A stretch of DNA of 15,559 nt, taken from assembly GCA_964353455.1 (NCBI GenBank), contig CAYGWP010000379.1, forward strand, positions 1-15,559, given 5' to 3'. The notes under the pieces are model-generated. The model ran no database searches. It was not told where the DNA came from and saw only the letters and a program-made list of their open reading frames with translations. Origin of the DNA: CAYGWP01 sp964353455. Its GTDB lineage: Bacteria > Planctomycetota > Phycisphaerae > FEN-1346. How positions within the stretch are numbered: position 1 is the first letter of the stretch; each line of letters begins with the position of its first letter. Shown piece by piece: positions 6,069 to 14,237 of the stretch. The position numbers were made by a program, and so were the translations under genes.

Positions 6069-9000
6069 ATGCAGACCCCTCTCCACACGATGCACAAAGC
6101 GCTCGCCGTGTGCGCCGCGATGATTCTCATTGCGGCCGCAGTCGCCGAGGCTGAGGTCAAGACCATCGACATCGGCAGGCCCGCGCGCGAGAGCGCCGTC
6201 CCGAAGTGGGACGTCCGCGGCACGGGGACGCTCGCCTGGCAGGGCATCGCCTGCGCCGACGTGACGGGCGACGGGCGGTTCGTCGCGCTCGGCACGATCG
6301 CCCCGCCGGGCGACCCGCACGTGTTCCTCCTGGATGCCGCCGGCAAGGTCGTCGGGCAGCACAGCGCGGGCGAAAGGTGGATCGGCACGGTGGCCGTCGG
6401 CGACGGCGGCGCGCCACTCGCGGCCTTCTGCACCACGCCCGAGGGCAAGGCGAGCGACCGGCCGGTCGTCAGACTCCTCCCCGCCGCCGAGGCCGGCAAG
6501 ATTACCGAGTCCGACCTGGCCGAGGCCGCCGGCGCGGGCGACCGATTCGTTTATGGAGATCACTCTAACCATTACGCCCCGCGATTCGCCGCCGCCGGAG
6601 ACCGCCTGGTCCTGGTCTCGGCGGGCAAACTCGGATTATTCGCCAAGACGGGCAGCAGGCCTGCGACCGTCCCGTTCGTCCGAGGCGCGAGCGCTTACGG
6701 CCTCGCGGCGCTCGCGGTGAGCCCGGCCGGCCGCGCGGCCGTCGGACTCGCCGTACGCCAGGCCGACCGCGCTGCGGGGGCGCCTACCCTAGCGGTCGTT
6801 GACCTCGCCGGGCCGGCCCTCGCCTGGACGCGGCCTGCGGTGGACGACGTGGCCCCGGCACCCGCGTGGAAGGATGGGACCTACGGCCCCTCCGCCGGGC
6901 CGCCGTCCGACAAGCCAGCGTGGGCGGCCCTGGCGGTGGCGGTGGATGCGGCCGGCGGGCACTTCGCATCGGCCGACTACCAGGGATGGAACCGCAGGTT
7001 CGAGAGCAAGGATGCCGACTTCGGGCTCCACTTCATGCCCGCGCCGCCGACGATACATGTTTATGACTCCACCGGCAAACCCATCCGCCGCTGGGGGCCG
7101 GAGACGTTCCAGACACCGCTCTGGTGCGACCTCGCGTTCACGCCCGATGGCCGGCGCATTCTCGCCTTTCCGCACAACTGGGCCTGCCGCGGCCTCGCCG
7201 GGCAGGCGTTTCTGCCGGCCGACGACGATGCCCGCACGCTCTACTCGCTCGACGTGGAGACCGGCGATGCAACGGCCGCGCGATTCCCCGACGCCATCTC
7301 GAGCGTGGCCGTCGGCGGCGACGGCGGAATCGCCGTCGGATGCTGGAACCGCCGCGTGTACCTGCTGGACTCCGGCCTGTGGCCGGCGCCGGCGCTGCCG
7401 GACGGCATCGACGTGGGCGCACCGAGCCTGGTGCGGATGGCCCGAGACGGCTCGCGGGTCCTCGTGGCAGGCGCGGACGGCGTCGCCAGGATGATCGACC
7501 GCGCGGGAAAGGAACTCTGGCGCACGGACCTCGCGAAAGCGGCCCAGCCCGGCGACAAGCCCTGGACCAGGGGGCAGAAACTCGGCGCTGTCGGCCCCGG
7601 CGTCTGGCGGAAGAGCGGCGCCCGAACTCATGGAGATATGGGGGGACAGTATATCATCGAGGCCCCAGAGGGGCTCATCCTCGTCGATCCGAACGTCGGA
7701 CTCTCCATCGAGCAGACCCTGGCACAGATGCGGGCATCGGGCCTCGACCCGCTGAAGGTGCGGTACCTCGTGCTGACGCACGAGCACGGAGACCACGCCC
7801 CGGGGTCGTACCTCTGGCGGCTGCTGACGGGATGCCAGGTGATAGCAACGCCGGAAACCGCGTTCATCCTCCGCCATCACACGCAGGTCTGCGGGTACGG
7901 GTTCCACCCGCCGCAGCCGGTCGATATCCTCATTCCGAAAGACCAGGAGATGACGCTGGCGGGACTGCCGGTGCGATTCCTGCGGCTGCCGGGCCACACC
8001 TACGGCGGCCTCGGCATGGCCTTCGAGAAGGACGGGCGAAAGTTCGTGGCCACGGGCGACCTCATCATGCCCGGCGGCAGGCTGGGGTACTCGGGTGCGG
8101 CGGACTTTAGCGCCGCCGACGTCCTCGCGAGCCTGCGGAAACTCGACGCACTGAAACCCGATGAGGTCCTCGGCGGACATGGCGGCGGCGAACCGGGCGA
8201 CTTCATCGCCAAGGGCATCGCCGCCGGCGAAGCCGCCGGCTGGAGCCGCATGAAGCCCGAGAAGCCCGACCCATTCTTCGGCCTCACGCAGCGGAACTAC
8301 CTGGTGGTCGCGTGGCTGGAGCGGATCGTGACCGCCGCGTTCGGCGATGTGGACGGCGACGGCCTGCCCGATGTGGCCGTCCTCTGCCGCACGGACACCG
8401 GCCCCGCCGTCAAGGTTTACTTCAACCGCAAGGGCCGCTTCGAGGATGCCCCCGACCTGGTCCTCCCTGTGCCGGAGACGGTCGTGGATCCAAGTTCCAA
8501 GGTGCGGCTGGTTCGCACGGGCACGGCGAAGGCGGCGGACATCTTCGTCTCGGGGGATCGCGGGGCGGTGCTCCTTGCGGCCGAGGATGAGAAGCGCGAG
8601 CGGCGGACGGTCGAGTTCCCCGGCCTCGTGCGGGCAACGCAGGTTATCGCGGGGGATTTCAGCGGCAGCGGACGCACGGACCTTCTCTTCGGCCAGCGGT
8701 TCGGCGGCCAGTTGTCGCTGGCGGCGCAGGCGGCGGATGGGAGTTTCCGGGTCTCCCGCGACCGGATACAGGCCGCCGCCTTCTTCGACCTCGGACTGGC
8801 GGACGTGGACGGCGACGGGCGGGCGGACCTCGTGACCTCGGGCGGCGAGGTCTTCCTGCGGCAGGCGGGCGGGCGCCTGGCGACGACGCCCGCGCTTCGG
8901 CTGAACGTCCGCCAAGATGAAAAGACATGGACATTCATGGCCGCCGGCGATTTCAACAAGGACGGCCGCCCGGACCTCGTGTTCCTGGCGGCCGCGGCCC

Positions 9001-9389
9001 AGGAGGAGAAGCGGAAAGAGAAACGGGCCGTCCGGGTCCTCGCCTTCTATCACACGGGCGATGCGGCGCGGCCTTACAAGGAGAAGGCCGACGCCGCGTT
9101 CACCGTGGATGATGCCGAGGTCATGCGCGACGGTCCGACCGCCGGCGACTGGAACGGCGACGGCATCGCCGACATCGCGATTGTTTCATCGCAGGGCGCG
9201 GTGATCCTGCCGGGGTCGCCGCAGGGCCTCGGGCCGCAGCGCGTGGTGCGAATCAAACTCGACTATGCGCCGCACTTCGACACGCGGCTGGGGCTGGCCG
9301 ACTATAGCGGCGACGGCCGCCCCGACCTTGCCGGCTGGGGCCCCTCGCCCGTCCAGGCCGTGGGAGTCTATATCTGGGTCCAGCCTTGA
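6069..9389 (+). CDS. secreted beta-propeller / metallo-beta-lactamase-fold / FG-GAP repeat protein
   Basis: The protein has 1106 residues and three regions. After a signal peptide (about 1-30, with the core MILIAAAVAEAEV), residues about 35-510 look like a PQQ/WD-type beta-propeller, with repeated units such as LDAAGKV, YDSTGKPIRRWG and MIDRAGKELW. Residues about 515-735 are a metallo-beta-lactamase fold with all ligands present: H571-x-H573-x-D575-H576 (THEHGDH), H643 (LPGHTYGG), D664 (ATGDLIMPGG) and H704 (GGHGGGE). Residues about 757-1090 carry six FG-GAP/VCBS-type calcium loops starting at D760, D863, D912, D961, D1027 and D1078 (such as DVDGDGLPD). The start is the ATG at 6069 with AAGGGG 7 nt upstream; an ATG at 6090 is a possible alternative. 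It is a likely exported hydrolase; lactonase, phosphodiesterase and glyoxalase II-like activities cannot be told apart from the motifs. It stands alone and converges on the next gene with a 10-bp gap. Confidence 0.88.
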   Translation: MQTPLHTMHKALAVCAAMILIAAAVAEAEVKTIDIGRPARESAVPKWDVRGTGTLAWQGIACADVTGDGRFVALGTIAPPGDPHVFLLDAAGKVVGQHSAGERWIGTVAVGDGGAPLAAFCTTPEGKASDRPVVRLLPAAEAGKITESDLAEAAGAGDRFVYGDHSNHYAPRFAAAGDRLVLVSAGKLGLFAKTGSRPATVPFVRGASAYGLAALAVSPAGRAAVGLAVRQADRAAGAPTLAVVDLAGPALAWTRPAVDDVAPAPAWKDGTYGPSAGPPSDKPAWAALAVAVDAAGGHFASADYQGWNRRFESKDADFGLHFMPAPPTIHVYDSTGKPIRRWGPETFQTPLWCDLAFTPDGRRILAFPHNWACRGLAGQAFLPADDDARTLYSLDVETGDATAARFPDAISSVAVGGDGGIAVGCWNRRVYLLDSGLWPAPALPDGIDVGAPSLVRMARDGSRVLVAGADGVARMIDRAGKELWRTDLAKAAQPGDKPWTRGQKLGAVGPGVWRKSGARTHGDMGGQYIIEAPEGLILVDPNVGLSIEQTLAQMRASGLDPLKVRYLVLTHEHGDHAPGSYLWRLLTGCQVIATPETAFILRHHTQVCGYGFHPPQPVDILIPKDQEMTLAGLPVRFLRLPGHTYGGLGMAFEKDGRKFVATGDLIMPGGRLGYSGAADFSAADVLASLRKLDALKPDEVLGGHGGGEPGDFIAKGIAAGEAAGWSRMKPEKPDPFFGLTQRNYLVVAWLERIVTAAFGDVDGDGLPDVAVLCRTDTGPAVKVYFNRKGRFEDAPDLVLPVPETVVDPSSKVRLVRTGTAKAADIFVSGDRGAVLLAAEDEKRERRTVEFPGLVRATQVIAGDFSGSGRTDLLFGQRFGGQLSLAAQAADGSFRVSRDRIQAAAFFDLGLADVDGDGRADLVTSGGEVFLRQAGGRLATTPALRLNVRQDEKTWTFMAAGDFNKDGRPDLVFLAAAAQEEKRKEKRAVRVLAFYHTGDAARPYKEKADAAFTVDDAEVMRDGPTAGDWNGDGIADIAIVSSQGAVILPGSPQGLGPQRVVRIKLDYAPHFDTRLGLADYSGDGRPDLAGWGPSPVQAVGVYIWVQP

Positions 9390-9399
9390 ATGAACCCCG

Positions 9400-11781
9400 C
9401 TACCCCTTCGCCGGCGGCGGGGTCTTGTACGTCGCCGTCCTGGGATCGAAGCGCAGGAGGAACGTCTGGAGCGGGCCGCTGAAACGGGACGGGAGGAGCA
9501 GGATGCACACATCGTGGCCGGGATCATAGACGAACGCGGCCTCGTGGCCGTAATTCCCCTTCGGCGCGGCAAGGTCGAGTTCGCGCCACTCCGGCTTCGC
9601 CAGGTTCAGGACGAACAGCCGCTCGTGGCTGAGCATCAGAAGGACATCGTGCCGGGGCACGACGAAGGCGTCTCGCCCGATGGATGCGCGGCCGGCCGCC
9701 GGAACGTCTTCCCACGCGGCGCCGTCGAGGGGGCGGGCGCGGACCTCGACCTTCTCATCAGTGCCCACCAGGTAGAGGAGGCGGTTGCGAGTTGGATCGA
9801 AGACGATCGGCTGCCACTCGTGGTGGTATTCCTCGCCCTTGGGTGCGGGGAGGCCGCCGGGCATCGATTTCCATTCGACCGCAGCGCCGCTGACCGACGC
9901 CCGGTAGAGCGAGTCTCCTGCCGCAGCATAAAGGCCCTGGCTGGTGCCGACGAGTGAGAGGTCCCAGGGGTTCTCGAACGGCCGGCCGAAGAACGGGCCG
10001 GAGAGTTTGCGTGCGGCCGGGTCGTAAACGTAAGTCCAGTTGCCGTGGGTCTTGCGGTCGTAGAGGAACGCCTTGGCGGGGTCCTCGTCGAGGAGCACCT
10101 GGGTGCCGTCGCGGATGCACGGCCGGGCGCAGTAGAGGACCTTCCTTGAGACGGGGTCATATCCATACCATAGATACGTATGCTGCGACCACGGCCTGCG
10201 GCCGTAACTCCATCCGTACACGCCGCCGGTGGCGCCTTCCAGGTACGGCGGGAACCGCGGCGGGGCGTCGAGCGACCAGCGGTTGGCCGCCACGCTGTAG
10301 TGGGCGATGTCGTTGCCGGAGTATCCTGAGTGTCCGCCGCCGGCGTATATGACCTCGCCGCGGTCGGTGTCGATCGTCGCGCTGCTCCACGTCTTGGCGA
10401 TCAGCAGGCCCGGCGGCCGCGCGTCGATGAACTGGTTGGCAGGCAGCCCGGCCAGAAACCTCCGGTGTGCCTCCAGGTCCGCCGGCGGGGCGCCCTCCAG
10501 CGATTCCTTCTGGTCGTAGTACTTGTAGCGGACCGTGCCGGGGGGCGCGCCCGTCCGGCGCGAGGCCGGCCCGGACGGGTCGTAGCGGAATGCGTATGTC
10601 AGGCGGCGCTGACCGATGGCCGCCATGAACGCCACGCCGTGCCTCCGCGACTCGGTCGCGGTGAGCCAGCGGGCGCCCGGGATCTTCAGGTCTCCGCCGG
10701 CGGGCCTCCACGTATCGTGCGCGATGTCGTAAACCCACGTCTCCTTGTTGTCCCAGGTATTGCCATGGGTTCGCGTGCCGACGAGGGCATTTGCGCCGCA
10801 GACCAGGACGAAACCGCCCGGCAGCGAGGCGGCGGCAGGGTCGAACATCGGCGGCGGAGACGGGGCGGGCAACCGCTTCTCCCACCGGCGGTCCTTGCAC
10901 CGGTACACCCATGTGTCGTTCAGGGCGGCGGACTGGTCGTATCCGCCGAACATCACCATAACTCCATGCGTCGGATCGAAGACGATTGGGCTGGTGCACC
11001 GCAGCGGCGGCTCCTCGCCGGGCGGCATCTGCGGCCGATACCAGGCGTTCCGGCGGCAGTCGTAGAGCCAGGTCCGCGCGCCGCCTTCCAGGTTGAACGC
11101 CTCGCCCCCGCCGAACAGCAGCACCTCATCATTGATGGGATCGTAGCACTGGCTTGCCCAGACCAGGGCGCCGCAGGCGATCGGATTGGCGGATGGGGCA
11201 AGGTCGGTCCATGTGTTCGCGGCCGGGTCCAGGGCGAAGGTCATGCCGCCGTCATAGTACACGATGCGGCTGCGCGTCGAGTCCCAGCACGCCTGGTTGA
11301 AGGTATGGACCGGGCTCGGCCGGTTGATCCCCTCGAAGGGGAAGAAGCGGACGATGTTGGGCGTGCCGCCGCCCACGACGACCGTCCGGGGGCCGTCGGT
11401 GCCCATCTGCCCGTAGATGCGGAACGGCTGCCACTTGCCGCCGGCCCACGCCTGCTTCATGGATTCCGGAAGCGCCTCGGTCCAGCGGGCGTCGGCGGGC
11501 GAGAAACTTTCCAGTTCGTAGCGGACGTACCGGCTCGCATCGGGCATCTTGCCGCCGAGGCCCCACAGGTACAGGCGGTCGATGCTCTCGGCCGCAATAA
11601 GGCGCGCGAATGCCTTGCCGCCGTCGGCATCCTCCTCGGCGATGAGCGTCCACGTGTTGGCCGGGAGCGCGGCAAAGTCCTTGACGGCCGTGACCGGCGG
11701 GTCGCCGCCCGCCTCAAGCACGCCGCCGAGGACGAGCAGCGCCGCAGCGGCGCACCATCGCGAGTTGCCATGACGGGTCAT
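9400..11781 (-). CDS. secreted kelch-repeat / galactose-oxidase-like propeller protein
   Basis: The protein has 793 residues. A signal peptide at about 1-26 has a hydrophobic core CAAAALLVLGGVL. Kelch-type units recur, each with a hydrophobic strand, GG and a following Y/W-containing strand: RIVYYDGGMTFALDP with NTWTDL (from about 172), EVLLFGGGEAFNL with TWLYD, VMVMFGGYDQ with DTWVYR, and after about 460 EVIYAGGGHSGYSG with RWSLD. The length and the two clusters suggest two propellers. I see no certain copper-binding or other catalytic set, so a binding or structural role is as likely as an enzyme. The ATG at 11781 has GAGGA 10 nt upstream; a TTG two codons earlier is less likely. It is the last gene of the minus-strand operon, 24 bp after the ACT-protein stop, and the only junction too short to hold the operon's hairpin repeat. 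Confidence 0.82.
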   Translation of the reverse strand: MTRHGNSRWCAAAALLVLGGVLEAGGDPPVTAVKDFAALPANTWTLIAEEDADGGKAFARLIAAESIDRLYLWGLGGKMPDASRYVRYELESFSPADARWTEALPESMKQAWAGGKWQPFRIYGQMGTDGPRTVVVGGGTPNIVRFFPFEGINRPSPVHTFNQACWDSTRSRIVYYDGGMTFALDPAANTWTDLAPSANPIACGALVWASQCYDPINDEVLLFGGGEAFNLEGGARTWLYDCRRNAWYRPQMPPGEEPPLRCTSPIVFDPTHGVMVMFGGYDQSAALNDTWVYRCKDRRWEKRLPAPSPPPMFDPAAASLPGGFVLVCGANALVGTRTHGNTWDNKETWVYDIAHDTWRPAGGDLKIPGARWLTATESRRHGVAFMAAIGQRRLTYAFRYDPSGPASRRTGAPPGTVRYKYYDQKESLEGAPPADLEAHRRFLAGLPANQFIDARPPGLLIAKTWSSATIDTDRGEVIYAGGGHSGYSGNDIAHYSVAANRWSLDAPPRFPPYLEGATGGVYGWSYGRRPWSQHTYLWYGYDPVSRKVLYCARPCIRDGTQVLLDEDPAKAFLYDRKTHGNWTYVYDPAARKLSGPFFGRPFENPWDLSLVGTSQGLYAAAGDSLYRASVSGAAVEWKSMPGGLPAPKGEEYHHEWQPIVFDPTRNRLLYLVGTDEKVEVRARPLDGAAWEDVPAAGRASIGRDAFVVPRHDVLLMLSHERLFVLNLAKPEWRELDLAAPKGNYGHEAAFVYDPGHDVCILLLPSRFSGPLQTFLLRFDPRTATYKTPPPAKG

Positions 11782-11805
11782 GGTCAAGGGTTCCTCGTGC
11801 GGCGG

Positions 11806-12294
11806 CTACGGGCCGATGACGGAATAGACGATGTCGGTGAGGATGCCCTGGTCAACGAAGCGTGCGAGGACGGGGTCGAGTTCGCTCGGCGACCCTGCGA
11901 GGAAATATGTAAATGTGCCGCGTTCGGACTTGACGAGTTCGCACGTGAGGAACGTCTCGCGGCCGGCCACGTCGGGCGGCGCGAGGGGCCGCGCGACGCG
12001 CACAAGGGCGCTCTTGCGGAGGCTCTCGGACTCGTACGGATGCTCCTCGAGGCTCGTGACCTTCGACAGGCGCGCGACCACCCGGACGATGGCATCCTTC
12101 TCGGACTCCGAGCACCAGAACGTGGCCACAACCGCGCCGCCGGGCGCCCCGGGGTAGGCCGTGCCGTGACCGACGACGGTCTCGACGGAGATGCCGCGGT
12201 TCGAGAAGGCGGAGGCGATGCTCGTCAGTGCCCCTGCCCTGTCGGCGACGCCGACTCTGAAAACCCAGTGCTTTTTTTCGGTGCTGTCGGCCAT
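11806..12294 (-). CDS. two-ACT-domain protein, IlvH (acetolactate synthase small subunit)-like
   Basis: The protein has 162 residues, close to the length of acetolactate synthase small subunits. An ACT domain at about 9-80 opens WVFRVGVADRAGALTSIASA and continues RGISVETVVGHG, like the IlvH/IlvN pattern. After it comes a segment resembling the IlvH link (SLRKSALVRV, where IlvH has an ERELALIKV-like stretch). A second ACT-like half (about 95-160) ends GILTDIVYSV, which parallels the IlvH ending around GIKEIVRTG. Known role of the family: binding a branched-chain amino acid and controlling the catalytic partner. No ilvB is present in the window, so the partner is unknown. The start is the ATG at 12294 with GGAG 9 nt upstream; the longer frame would run back over the end of the previous gene and across the hairpin repeat. 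It sits directly after the Ptb-type gene. Confidence 0.8.
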   Translation of the reverse strand: MADSTEKKHWVFRVGVADRAGALTSIASAFSNRGISVETVVGHGTAYPGAPGGAVVATFWCSESEKDAIVRVVARLSKVTSLEEHPYESESLRKSALVRVARPLAPPDVAGRETFLTCELVKSERGTFTYFLAGSPSELDPVLARFVDQGILTDIVYSVIGP

Positions 12295-12312
12295 AGCAGG
12301 TGACTCCTCGAA

Positions 12313-12340
12313 CGCGCGACCCGATGGGTCGCGGCTAAAA
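12313..12340 (-). repeat. operon hairpin repeat, junction Ptb-ACT
   Basis: CGCGACCC (12315-12322), loop GAT and GGGTCGCG (12326-12333) form a perfect 8-bp hairpin, followed by GCTAAAA on the plus strand. It lies 12 nt after the Ptb stop and about 18 nt before the ACT-gene ATG. It carries the 11-mer TCGCGGCTAAA at 12329-12339. In the operon mRNA the hairpin is preceded by UUUUAGC and followed shortly by the ribosome-binding site. Confidence 0.8.
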
Positions 12341-12352
12341 GTGGACCAACGG

Positions 12353-13315
12353 CTACTGTTGTGCCGGTCGCTTCGCCATGACCATGCGTTCGGCGGCAAG
12401 GCTGCACATGGCGATCGACTGGAGTTTCGTCTCCACGTTGTCGGCCCGCGACAGGATGACGTACGGCACGGCCGCGCCCACCGTCAGGCCGGCGAAACTC
12501 GCCACGCCGTATTTCACCATCTCACCTATGACCTTATATAGAATATTCGCGGAGTCAAGGCCCGGGCACACGAGGACGTCGGCCTTGCCAGCCACCTCCA
12601 TCGCCCCGCCCTCGAGCGCCGCTTCCTTCAGGCGCACCGACTCTTCGCTCACCGCAAGGTCCAGCGAGAGCGGCCCGTACACCGCGCAGTCCTCCCACGT
12701 GCGCTCGGAGAGGGCCTTGCCCATGCGGGTCGATGGCAGGGAGTCGATGATTTTCTCGTTGGCCGAGAGGACGGCGACGCGCGGCCGCCTGATGCCCATG
12801 ATCGCGCGGGCAACGTCCACGGCATTCTCTATGAGGCCGACCATGCGGCCGAAGTCGCAGACGGTCGTGACGCCCGGGTCGGTCATCAGCATGGGCCTGC
12901 CGCCGGCGATGGGCGCGGCGTCGAACATCGTGACCAGACTCATCGTGGGCCGGACGATGACCTTGAGCATCGCGCGGTTCAGGACGGGCGTGGAGATGTT
13001 GCCCTTCAGGATGACATCGACCTCGCCGCGCTGGACGAACTCGACGGTCCTGAGGGCGGTCTCCTCGTGGCCCGCGGTGGCGACCACATCCCCCTCGGCG
13101 ATCGTGATGCCGACGGCGGCGGCGGCGCGGCGCACGGCGTCGCCGTCGCCCACGAGGATGCACCGGTCAACGATGCCGTGGTCGCGGGCGGCCTCCACCA
13201 GGAGCAGGTCGTCCTCGCGGTCGCCGCCGGGGATGATGACGGTCCGCGGCGGCAGCCGCCCGGCCAGGTACACCATGTCGGAGACCGCCTGTATGGGCGG
13301 CCAGTCGTCGGTCAC
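12353..13315 (-). CDS. ptb: phosphate butyryltransferase / acetyltransferase family enzyme
   Basis: The protein has 320 residues of the PTA_PTB family. It transfers an acyl group from acyl-CoA to phosphate, giving acyl-phosphate for ATP synthesis by an acyl kinase, or the reverse. Family stretches are visible: VILKGNISTPVLNRAML (about 101-117), MTDPGVTT, LIENAVDVARAIMGIRRPRV, DVLVCPGLDSANILYK, VGAAVPYVILSRAD and ETKLQSIAM near the C-terminus. These match Ptb-type enzymes better than long Pta; butyryl versus acetyl or branched acyl specificity is undecided. The start is a GTG at 13315 with GAGGG 7 nt upstream; no ATG fits better without losing the N-terminus. No acyl kinase gene is in the window. 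The gene lies between the ThuA-like and ACT genes, separated from each by the hairpin repeat, and might supply energy from products of a 2-oxoacid oxidoreductase such as that at 1-829. Confidence 0.88.
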   Translation of the reverse strand: MTDDWPPIQAVSDMVYLAGRLPPRTVIIPGGDREDDLLLVEAARDHGIVDRCILVGDGDAVRRAAAAVGITIAEGDVVATAGHEETALRTVEFVQRGEVDVILKGNISTPVLNRAMLKVIVRPTMSLVTMFDAAPIAGGRPMLMTDPGVTTVCDFGRMVGLIENAVDVARAIMGIRRPRVAVLSANEKIIDSLPSTRMGKALSERTWEDCAVYGPLSLDLAVSEESVRLKEAALEGGAMEVAGKADVLVCPGLDSANILYKVIGEMVKYGVASFAGLTVGAAVPYVILSRADNVETKLQSIAMCSLAAERMVMAKRPAQQ

Positions 13316-13334
13316 GTCGGCACCCTCGTTGCTA

Positions 13335-13378
13335 CATGCGCGCGACCCGATGGGTCGCGGCTAAAATCGAGGTGGCAC
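13335..13378 (-). repeat. operon hairpin repeat plus GTGGCAC, junction ThuA-Ptb
   Basis: CGCGACCC (13341-13348), loop GAT and GGGTCGCG (13352-13359), then GCTAAAA, form the same hairpin as at 12313. The GTGGCAC heptamer of the large palindromes follows at 13372-13378. The whole sits between the ThuA-like stop (13388) and the GTG start at 13315. The 11-mer TCGCGGCTAAA lies at 13355-13365. Confidence 0.8.
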
Positions 13379-13387
13379 AGGTCAAGG

Positions 13388-14161
13388 TTACTTGCTCGGC
13401 GCCGCCCACTTGACGGCGTTGGCCATGACCTTCTTCACGTTCTCATCCATGAAGACCGGGTTGGTCTCGTGGCCGGCCATGAAGTAGAAGAACCTGCCCT
13501 TGCCGATTTCCCAGCAGAGACCCATGCGAGCGGGGTCCTTCGAGCCGTCCTTGACCGTGTGGAAGCACTCCAGCGGGACGGCCTTCGGCGGCGGCACGGC
13601 GTACGGTTCGCTGTAACGTTCGGCGTGGTCGAAGGTGAACTCGGCGGGCAGTCCGGCGGCGATCGGATGGCTCGCCTCTTTCACCTTGACGGTGCACGTC
13701 GTGGAGTCGGGCTTGTACGCGCCCCACGAGCAGGGGGATCCCATGAGGGCCCTATTGGGCTTGGCGAAGTGCGACGAGTGGAGGGCAATGAAGCCCATGC
13801 CGCCGTCCTTCACGCGGGCCACGATCTTCTCAACCAGTTTGTCATCTACATCCTTGTGCTTCTTGTGGCCCCACCAGATGAGCACGTCGCACTTTGCGAG
13901 GAGCGCATCGGGCAGGCCCTGTTCGGGGTCCGCAAGGCCGGCGACGACTACGTCCCAGCCGGTGAGGGCCTTCTGGAGTCCCTCTGCGATGGCGCCGTTG
14001 ATTTCCTTCGGATAGACGTTCTTCGGGGCGGTTCCCTCGGCCCAGCAGACGACGGTGCGTTTGGCGGGGGCCGCCTCGGCACCGCCGAGTTTCCGCGCGA
14101 GAACCAGCCCGCCCGCCGCCGCGCCCAGGGCCACGAACTTACGTCTCGACATGCTGCTCAT
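13388..14161 (-). CDS. ThuA-like protein with Tat signal
   Basis: The protein has 257 residues. The N-terminus SRRKFVALGAAAGGLVLA (about 5-22) is a twin-arginine signal, so the protein should be exported folded. The remainder resembles the ThuA / trehalose-utilization fold, related to class I glutamine amidotransferases: KRTVVCWAEG, CDVLIWWGHKKHKDVDD, GMGFIALHSSHFAKPNRAL, then CTVKVKEASHPIAAGLPAEF and GRFFYFMAGHETNPVF. Members are linked to sugar catabolism, and many planctomycete homologues are secreted, but the biochemical activity is not settled. The start ATG at 14161 has AAGGAG 6 nt upstream; MSRRKF at 14152 is an alternative. It lies second in the operon, after the DUF362 gene. Confidence 0.87.
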   Translation of the reverse strand: MSSMSRRKFVALGAAAGGLVLARKLGGAEAAPAKRTVVCWAEGTAPKNVYPKEINGAIAEGLQKALTGWDVVVAGLADPEQGLPDALLAKCDVLIWWGHKKHKDVDDKLVEKIVARVKDGGMGFIALHSSHFAKPNRALMGSPCSWGAYKPDSTTCTVKVKEASHPIAAGLPAEFTFDHAERYSEPYAVPPPKAVPLECFHTVKDGSKDPARMGLCWEIGKGRFFYFMAGHETNPVFMDENVKKVMANAVKWAAPSK

Positions 14162-14199
14162 GGCTGACTCCTTAAAGTTGACCGTACTCATTGTGCGAA

Positions 14200-14230
14200 C
14201 ATGCGCGCGACCCTGCGGGTCGCGGCTAAA
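14200..14230 (-). repeat. operon hairpin repeat, junction DUF362-ThuA
   Basis: CGCGACCC (14206-14213), loop TGC and GGGTCGCG (14217-14224), then GCTAAA, form the same 8-bp stem as the other two junction copies but with the loop changed from GAT to TGC. It begins 7 nt after the DUF362 stop codon (in mRNA order) and carries TCGCGGCTAAA at 14220-14230. Confidence 0.8.
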
Positions 14231-14237
14231 CGTTGAA

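Noticed and set aside
6789..9053. 754-residue open frame opposite the propeller-MBL gene
   Set aside because: No recognisable domain, composition typical of antisense translation, and it overlaps the clear MBL and FG-GAP motifs of the plus strand.
10330..12303. 657-residue plus-strand open frame across the kelch and ACT genes
   Set aside because: It spans two genes with clear domains on the other strand and shows no motif of its own.
12313..12340. Intrinsic terminator after the Ptb gene
   Set aside because: In mRNA order the U-run precedes the hairpin rather than following it, and the downstream gene is close and in the same operon.
12295..12399. N-terminal extension of the ACT protein to 12399
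   Set aside because: It would overlap the end of the Ptb gene and read through the hairpin repeat; the ACT domain begins just after the ATG at 12294.
12313..14230. CRISPR-like array formed by the three similar repeats
   Set aside because: The copies are about 0.9-1 kb apart with genes between them, so they are dispersed junction repeats and not an array.
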